Below the pieces are notes generated by a model. It ran no database searches and was not told the DNA's origin. It saw only the letters and a list, made by a program, of their open reading frames with translations. A DNA stretch of 10,893 nucleotides from Actinomycetota bacterium (GTDB lineage: Bacteria; Actinomycetota; Actinomycetes; Nanopelagicales; Nanopelagicaceae): the NCBI GenBank assembly GCA_009702205.1, contig WLIM01000024.1:1-10893 (forward strand), read 5' to 3'. Shown here one piece after another: positions 6,701-10,893 of this stretch (positions are counted from its first letter, which is position 1; the number at the start of each line of letters is the position of its first letter). The position numbers were made by a program, and so were the translations under genes.

Positions 6701-6987
6701 CGCAGACGTTTACGAATGCGCGATGCAAGTTCACCCGATGCCTTTCTCGTAAAAGTTAGCCCAAGAATTTCATTTGGTGAAACAATTCCATTTGCCACAA
6801 GCCAGAGCACTCGCGCGCTCATGGTCTCGGTCTTTCCTGAACCCGCACCGGCAATTACAACGGTTGGTCCTAGATGTGTTGATTCGATAATTGGAATCTG
6901 TTCTGGGCTTGGGCCTTTGAATTTAGGATCTAAGGTACGAAGAGCGTTGCCAATGTCTTGCGCCGAATATTTAATTTCTAAACTCAT
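3703..6987 (-). CDS. adnB: AdnB: lead motor-nuclease subunit of the AdnAB double-strand-break resection complex
   Basis: AdnB pairs with AdnA to bind DNA double-strand ends, translocate with ATP and cut the unwound strands. The 1094-aa product (Mycobacterium tuberculosis AdnB is about 1100 aa) carries an intact SF1A motor: Walker A GAGSGKT (47-53), Walker B DEYQD (289-293), motif III GDPNQAIYGWR (316-326), motif IV TWRN (356-359), motif V TVHASKGSEWD (678-688) and motif VI ending YVAFTRAK (771-778). A linker leads to a C-terminal RecB-type PD-(D/E)XK nuclease with GTQFH (H943), D1012 in GRIDAV, D1026 and K1028 in VVDWKTGK, and Q1044 to Y1048. No cysteine cluster follows the nuclease, so no Fe-S staple is expected here, unlike its partner. 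The ATG overlaps the adnA stop as ATGA, so translation is likely coupled. The 3' end overlaps the convergent EEP gene by 31 bp and no terminator is visible. Cluster order and paired architecture favour AdnB over AddA or PcrA. Confidence 0.93.
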   Translation of the reverse strand: MSLEIKYSAQDIGNALRTLDPKFKGPSPEQIPIIESTHLGPTVVIAGAGSGKTETMSARVLWLVANGIVSPNEILGLTFTRKASGELASRIRKRLRQLRQIGLLPNDPITKSELDIAVTVSTYHSYAGRVLSEHAIRMGVDASADPIGEAAAWQIANNIVNNFESDAINGSDITHSAKTIVDKVMALSGALGEHGITTNQVRAFCEEMLAKFSTISDTQSNEPVRDLAASLKERLAILPMIEEYERYRFERGLLTFNDQMALAAKLVSADFGQEIIDNERSKFKIVLLDEYQDTSVSQVKFLSALFGQGHAVTAVGDPNQAIYGWRSASAQTLDTFGKHFVGQSSAKCIEHNLLTTWRNDENILEIANRTVDKIGELIVSRGGTAASVKRLKLRPGAGKGTLACGQYETLSMEANAIAEHFEKHWFAPERTADPDDPQTFAVLVRSRKYIGEIEQALRAKSIPVEVVGLGGLIHVPEVADILALLRTLTFPENGSSLMRLLTGPRLALGPRDLAGLGKFSRSLVADFDQSLSKSVGKIMEAANPEMMEAEDFAIGSAIEALEVFEKAPKSYFSEVGYARLLKFSKELRELRRYLVGSITDAIMEAERFLFLDTEVMVRDGYAQGRKHLDAFLDEAAKFQRNGGTISTFLEWLKIADSEEGGLKPVSVAANKNAVQILTVHASKGSEWDFVAVPGLVTENFPSEGKGLDLWTSNSAALPIALRGDGNQFDDFVFPSGGASNGPKHVEVRKALDVVKESWKKRRAEEEWRLAYVAFTRAKISLLATASWFGNGMDPVDASSLYNLVENTVDEIGTNNKLFEMPKPTTENPTRTQPRTGSWPVKSTRSETIQESIKYISSISGFADPQELIAHSKTPAEISLANDAIALIREVGSNKKGLSINLPTRMSVSTLVNLAKNPDELALNIRRPMPNHIDKYARRGTQFHLWIEAQYKDPQVLDEDAFDVTQNDPDELPLEELKSKWLASDWAKRDPAPGGIEVPFETVLGGVLLRGRIDAVYEANGQYEVVDWKTGKTKSGDDLAAAAIQLAMYRLAYSKLFNIPLENISAAFHYVGSNETVRPADLLDESQLISIVTGK
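6984..6987 (-). other. ATGA stop-start overlap coupling adnA to adnB
   Basis: The minus-strand ATGA contains the adnB start (ATG, 6985-6987) and the adnA stop (TGA, 6984-6986). Such four-base overlaps usually signal translational coupling, which suits equal production of the two AdnAB subunits. Upstream of the adnB ATG only a weak GGTGA is seen, so reinitiation by ribosomes finishing adnA is likely. Confidence 0.8.
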
Positions 6988-9900
6988 AGATCAATCACCG
7001 TCCGCCCTTGGGGTTGGATGGGGCAAAGTCCTTTAACGGCGCACATTCGACAACGATCATTTACGGTCGCGATAAATTCATTTGCAGACATCGCATCAGC
7101 GGCGGCAACAACTTGTGCTAAAACTTCTTGATGATCTTTAGGTGACTGTGGCTTAGCAGATGCCGATTTTGAATCATTACCTAAAAATAGAAGCTCGGCT
7201 CCGGCGCTCTGATTGCCTGGTGATTGCTCTTTAAATGCCTCTTCATAAACTGCAAGTTGGTAGCCAGCTAGTTGCTTATTCTCTTCGGCTTTTGCCTTTG
7301 AAATATCTGATGCGCCGGTTTTTAAATCAACGATATAGACGCGGCCTTCGCCATCAATTTCGACTCGATCTACGCTGCCATTGAAAAGTGCGCGGCCAAT
7401 AACTTTTGAGAATTCGGCTTCAACCGCAAATAAAGTTCGCTTAGATTTATTTTCAGCATGCCATTTATAGAATTTCTCTAGTTTCTCTAGCGCTTTCTTA
7501 AATTGATAATCCCGAACCCAGCCCTTGTTTCCATCGATTAATTGCCATCCATTTTCAAGTCGGCTAACTAAATCTTCATAAGTTAAACCGGGCTCACTCT
7601 TCATCATCGCAGCAAGTGAGTGGATTGCAATTCCGAGAAGGGCAGCAGTTGAATCGCCATCGCGGCCACCACTTTTCTCAATAAACCATTTAAGTCCACA
7701 CTCAGAGAATGATTGAAGATTACTTGGCGAAACTGAAACTTGAGCATCTGGCGGAAGAACTGGTTCATCAGTGCTTAGTGATAACCCACCAAGCCAATTT
7801 TCACTCATTGCACTTTCAATTTCATTTGCCGCCAAGGTATTTAATAATTTTCCAGCAAATTCTCGTGAGACTAAATCTTGGTTCTCTAAATTTCTGCGTA
7901 GTGTAGATACCAGGGCTTGTGGAGTAAGGGCCCTAGGTAGATCCGAACTATCGGCATCTATTGATGATTCGCCATTTACAAATTCGTATATTTCTTCAAA
8001 GTATGGAGAAGGCTCGGAGTCATCTTCTTTAGAATATGCAGTTACAACAAGGCGCTTTTTAGCCCTAGAAACCGCCACATTTAGCAGGCGCCGTTCATCT
8101 TCAATTAGGGCGTTTGCTGCACTTAGCTCGATTTCGCGTCGTGCTAAAAGTTGTGAACGTTGCGCTTCAACCAATCTCTCGCTTCCAAGAAGTGATCCGC
8201 GTTGGCGCAAATTGGGCCAACTTCCTTCCTGTAGGCCAGTGATTGCAACTAAATCCCATTCCAAACCTTTTGCGCTATGCACAGTCATCACACTCACGAC
8301 TTCACCACGTTCACCACGTGCTGCAATTGCATCACTCGCAATTGATTCACTTAGTAATTGATCTAAAAATAGTTGGGGATCACTTCCTGGCATACGTTCT
8401 GCGAATCTGCGTGCCGATTCAAATAACGTTATGACTGCATCTAAATCCCGGTCTGCACTTGCACCACGTATCCCGCCTTTGAGTGCCCGCTTTCGCCAAG
8501 CAGATGCCAGCGCATCACCTTCGTAATTCTTAGCACTACTCCAAATTGCCCAAATTAAATCTGCGATATCTACTTTGTTGCCACTCTTAGAATTTGCTCG
8601 TACGGTTTTCCTAGCTTCACTTATTACATCTGCGATTCGCTTGAGTGAAAGAATTTGCTCCCAAGGAAGTGGCGCATCGTTCTGATCTAGAATTTCAAGA
8701 ATAACTTGGGTCGATGATTTAGCGTCATCACCAGGTTCGCGTAATTTGCCAATATCGATTCGCATCTGGCGAAGTGAGAGTGCATCTGCACCACCAAATT
8801 CTGAGACTAAAACTTCTTCAATTAAATCCCAATTATTTGACGTTAATTTAATTTTGCCAAGCGCAATTTGCGCAATAGTGATAATTGGTTTGATCGCTGG
8901 ATTTTCACCGAGTGCGAGTGCATCAGAGTCAATTTGAATTGGAATATTATTCAGAGCAAAAGCCCGAGAGATAGCCGAAATTCCGGCTCCAGGTGATCGC
9001 AAAATTACCGCCATCTGGGACCAAGCAATTCCATCTCGAAGATGTGCACTTCTAAAGGTATGCGCGATGTAATTGGCACAATCAGATTGGCTTGCCAGCT
9101 TGGCAGCGTCAATAACTCCGTTATTTGTGACTTTGGCGCCCTTACTCTCACCGGCGCTGTATTGGGTAATTGGATTTCTAAACTTTGAGGCTATCGCCGA
9201 AGTTAATTCGGTAATTGCATCAGGTGTGCGAAGTGGTTTGGTTAAAGCTAATTGCTCAAAATTATTTGCAGCTAAATATTGCTTTACGCCTTCAGGATCA
9301 GCGCCACGGAACTGGCCAACAGCAGAATGTGGATCAGCAAATAAAATTACTCGATCACTTGCAAGTAAATTCAGTAAATCGCGTTGGGAGTTATCGCTCT
9401 CCTGGAATTCATCAACGATTATAAGTTTGAACTTGTTTTGAAAAGCTTCGCGGATCTTCTGTGATGAAGTGAGATCTGAAATTGCTTGAGAGATTATCGA
9501 GCTCGAGTCGATTCGTTTTGCGGCTCCGGGAATAAAGCCATAGCGAATTCCTAGAACTTCGTCATAGATTTTCCAAAAATTTGCTGCTGGCTCCCACCAT
9601 GGCTCATTTAGCACCTTGGACATCTCGATTAATTTTTTATATGTGAAATTGCGTTCACTCGCCCGCAGAATTAGATCGCGAAGTTCGCGAGCAAAACCGC
9701 GAGTAGCCAGGGCCGGTTCCAAAACTTGCGGCCAATTTACATCTGGCGAATATTGCGGATTTGCTAGAAGTTCACGGATAAATGAATCTTGTTCGGCGCC
9801 AGAAATTAAGACGTATTTTGGATCATCTGGAGTTTCTTGGGTATTGATAATCGAAAAAGCTAGTGAGTGAAAAGTTCGAACAATCGGCTCGAAAGCATTT

Positions 9901-10172
9901 GCACCAGATTGAATAACTATTTGATCTCGAAGTTCAGAGGCGCGTTCGCGACCATAAGTTAAAACCAAAATTGAATTGGGATCAAAGCCAGATTTTATTG
10001 CTTGAACAACGCTCGCAATTAAGGTCGCACTTTTCCCAGTGCCAGGCGCACCGAGAATCGCCAAGCGATTTGCAGCAGAATCGATAACTACTTGCTGTTC
10101 CTCAGTAGGTGTGAATTTTGTCGGCGTGATGACAGGGCGGATTAACTCAATCTTTTCCCTGTTATTGGCCAT
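6984..10172 (-). CDS. adnA: AdnA: motor-nuclease subunit of AdnAB with Fe-S-type nuclease domain
   Basis: The 1062-aa product (M. tuberculosis AdnA is about 1055 aa) has a UvrD-like motor and a RecB-like nuclease. Motor motifs: Walker A GAPGTGKS (41-48), Walker B DEFQE (254-258), motif V TVHSAKGLEWD (630-640) and motif VI ending NVAVSRAK (698-705). Motif III is degenerate (ADPHSAVGQFRGAD, 279-292): the usual Gln is Ser and the aromatic before FRG is not where expected, suggesting a weaker motor than AdnB. The nuclease has H851, D935, D949-K951 in VDLKTG, and Q967 to Y971. C825 lies before it and C1041, C1044 and C1050 close the chain, the one-plus-three cysteine pattern of AddB-type 4Fe-4S nucleases. 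The ATG at 10170-10172 has no clear Shine-Dalgarno; a TAGATA five bases upstream could be the -10 of a leaderless promoter, though the match is weak. It begins 47 bp after typA without an evident terminator between, and overlaps adnB by four bases. Confidence 0.93.
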   Translation of the reverse strand: MANNREKIELIRPVITPTKFTPTEEQQVVIDSAANRLAILGAPGTGKSATLIASVVQAIKSGFDPNSILVLTYGRERASELRDQIVIQSGANAFEPIVRTFHSLAFSIINTQETPDDPKYVLISGAEQDSFIRELLANPQYSPDVNWPQVLEPALATRGFARELRDLILRASERNFTYKKLIEMSKVLNEPWWEPAANFWKIYDEVLGIRYGFIPGAAKRIDSSSIISQAISDLTSSQKIREAFQNKFKLIIVDEFQESDNSQRDLLNLLASDRVILFADPHSAVGQFRGADPEGVKQYLAANNFEQLALTKPLRTPDAITELTSAIASKFRNPITQYSAGESKGAKVTNNGVIDAAKLASQSDCANYIAHTFRSAHLRDGIAWSQMAVILRSPGAGISAISRAFALNNIPIQIDSDALALGENPAIKPIITIAQIALGKIKLTSNNWDLIEEVLVSEFGGADALSLRQMRIDIGKLREPGDDAKSSTQVILEILDQNDAPLPWEQILSLKRIADVISEARKTVRANSKSGNKVDIADLIWAIWSSAKNYEGDALASAWRKRALKGGIRGASADRDLDAVITLFESARRFAERMPGSDPQLFLDQLLSESIASDAIAARGERGEVVSVMTVHSAKGLEWDLVAITGLQEGSWPNLRQRGSLLGSERLVEAQRSQLLARREIELSAANALIEDERRLLNVAVSRAKKRLVVTAYSKEDDSEPSPYFEEIYEFVNGESSIDADSSDLPRALTPQALVSTLRRNLENQDLVSREFAGKLLNTLAANEIESAMSENWLGGLSLSTDEPVLPPDAQVSVSPSNLQSFSECGLKWFIEKSGGRDGDSTAALLGIAIHSLAAMMKSEPGLTYEDLVSRLENGWQLIDGNKGWVRDYQFKKALEKLEKFYKWHAENKSKRTLFAVEAEFSKVIGRALFNGSVDRVEIDGEGRVYIVDLKTGASDISKAKAEENKQLAGYQLAVYEEAFKEQSPGNQSAGAELLFLGNDSKSASAKPQSPKDHQEVLAQVVAAADAMSANEFIATVNDRCRMCAVKGLCPIQPQGRTVIDL

Positions 10173-10219
10173 AGGGATATCTAACCCAAGGCCGCCGACA
10201 AAACCCGTGAACTTGTGCG
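10173..10219 (-). other. Short typA-adnA gap without an evident terminator
   Basis: The 47 bp hold no GC-rich hairpin followed by a U-run, so read-through from typA into adnA is plausible. Near the adnA ATG the minus strand reads TTAGATAT, which could act as a weak -10 for a leaderless adnA transcript, but no -35 sits at proper distance. Regulation of adnA therefore cannot be settled by eye. Confidence 0.35.
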
Positions 10220-10893
10220 TTATTCGGCGTTCTGATTGACCTTCTTGGCGCGACCGACGTTACGGGCTCGCTCATTTTGGTCAAGGATCGTCTTGCGAAC
10301 ACGAACATGTTTAGGAGTTACCTCAACGCATTCATCTTCACGACAGAACTCAAGTGCCTGTTCGAGGTTTAGAAGACGTGGCGGAATAATTCGATTGGCA
10401 TCGTCAGCGCCAGATGAACGCATATTTGTTAGCTTCTTTTCGCGAACAATATTTACATCCATATCTTCGGTACGTGAATTCTCGCCGACAATCATTCCTT
10501 CGTAAACTTCGGTTCCAACTTCTAGGAAGATTACGCCGCGCTCTTGGACGCCATCAACTGCATAAGCAGTAACAGTTCCGCGACGATCTGCAACAAGTGA
10601 TCCACTAAGACGGGTGCGAATTTCGCCGTTCCAATTCTCGTAACCATCGAATACGTGGTGCAAGAGACCGGTTCCACGTGTTTCAGTTAAGAATTCAGTA
10701 CGGAAACCAATTAGTCCACGTGATGGAACTTTGTAATCCATACGGATCCAACCAGTACCGTGGTTAACCATTTGTTCCATGCGGCCCTTACGAAGCGCCA
10801 TTAGTTGAGTAACAACACCAAGATAATCTTCTGGGATATCAATTGAAAGACGTTCCATCGGTTCTTGAAGTTTTCCATCAACCATCTTGACAA
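10220..10893 (-). CDS. typA: TypA/BipA ribosome-associated translational GTPase, C-terminal part (5' end outside window)
   Basis: TypA/BipA is an EF-G-like GTPase that binds the ribosome and supports 50S assembly and growth under stress or cold. Only the last 223 complete codons lie in the window, out of about 610 in the family; the frame stays open to the right edge, so the ATG at 10883-10885 is internal. GTPase and beta-barrel domains are off the edge. What remains covers the EF-G-V-like domain and the BipA-specific C-terminal domain, recognisable by near-universal family segments: EPMERLSIDIPEDYLG, RKGRMEQM, GTGWIRMDY, RGLIGFRTEFLT, TRGTG, GSLVADRRG, EVYEGMIVGENSR, DMDVN, KKLTNMRSS, RIIPPR, LEQALEFC, DECVEVTP and LDQNERAR. 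The end is TAA at 10220-10222 after a basic tail. It probably drives or shares transcription with adnA, 47 bp downstream. Confidence 0.95.
   Translation of the reverse strand, partial: VKMVDGKLQEPMERLSIDIPEDYLGVVTQLMALRKGRMEQMVNHGTGWIRMDYKVPSRGLIGFRTEFLTETRGTGLLHHVFDGYENWNGEIRTRLSGSLVADRRGTVTAYAVDGVQERGVIFLEVGTEVYEGMIVGENSRTEDMDVNIVREKKLTNMRSSGADDANRIIPPRLLNLEQALEFCREDECVEVTPKHVRVRKTILDQNERARNVGRAKKVNQNAE

Noticed and set aside
8301..8318. Tandem 9-bp repeat (TTCACCACG twice) inside adnA
   Set aside because: It keeps frame and encodes a repeated Arg-Gly-Glu in a charged loop before motif V; a short coding duplication with no sign of regulatory use.
7771..8361. Plus-strand open frame of 196 codons within adnA
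   Set aside because: Lies opposite conserved motifs V and VI of adnA; the Ser/Arg/Leu-rich translation has no recognisable domain.
304..10172. Three UvrD-like genes considered as a phage-defence island (Gabija, Zorya or similar)
   Set aside because: Paired motor-nuclease architecture, lengths and synteny match housekeeping AdnAB plus UvrD2; there are no OLD/TOPRIM, TIR, methylase or mobile-element genes nearby.
1..10893. tRNA, rRNA, CRISPR array, insertion sequence or attachment site
   Set aside because: None seen. Genes fill nearly the whole window, no gap exceeds about 80 bp, and the only repeats are the short ones listed.

Overview
The window looks like a chromosomal DNA-repair locus from an actinobacterium with an AT-leaning genome. 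The evidence for Actinomycetota is gene content and order: an AdnA/AdnB pair (the actinobacterial RecBCD/AddAB counterpart), an actinobacterial-type NudC, and a UvrD2-like helicase just downstream of nudC. This matches the mycobacterial order adnA-adnB-(one gene)-nudC-uvrD2. Base composition is well below that of Mycobacterium or Streptomyces (low-to-mid 40s % GC by eye). Genes are tightly packed with overlapping ends, and several starts lack a strong Shine-Dalgarno sequence. Together this suggests a streamlined aquatic lineage such as the Nanopelagicales (acI). That placement is an inference; no rRNA gene is present to confirm it.

Layout from right to left, following the dominant minus strand: the 3' third of typA/bipA enters from the right edge (10220-10893). 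After 47 bp comes adnA (6984-10172), joined by an ATGA overlap to adnB (3703-6987). A plus-strand gene for an endonuclease/exonuclease/phosphatase (EEP) family enzyme (2942-3733) converges on adnB, and the two overlap by 31 bp at their 3' ends. A 66-bp divergent gap separates the EEP gene from nudC (minus, 1946-2875). nudC overlaps the start of a short uvrD2-like helicase gene (304-1965) by 20 nt. A small unrecognised gene (55-225, minus) follows, then a strong hairpin (2-36) that probably ends the leftward transcript.

Functionally, AdnAB should bind DNA double-strand ends, unwind them with two UvrD-type motors and cut both strands with two RecB-type nuclease domains to start recombination. 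UvrD2 is a third SF1A motor but lacks the accessory C-terminal modules of its mycobacterial relative. NudC hydrolyses NAD(H) and can remove NAD caps from RNA. The EEP protein has a complete metal-dependent phosphoesterase active site, but its substrate is unknown.

Nothing here is clearly a new defence or mobile system. The most interesting points are the stripped-down UvrD2, the convergent overlap that places the EEP catalytic Asp-His codons across the adnB stop codon, the possible noncontiguous operon around the EEP gene, and the small gene with high-expression-like codons behind a candidate leaderless promoter and a 17-bp-spaced repeat.
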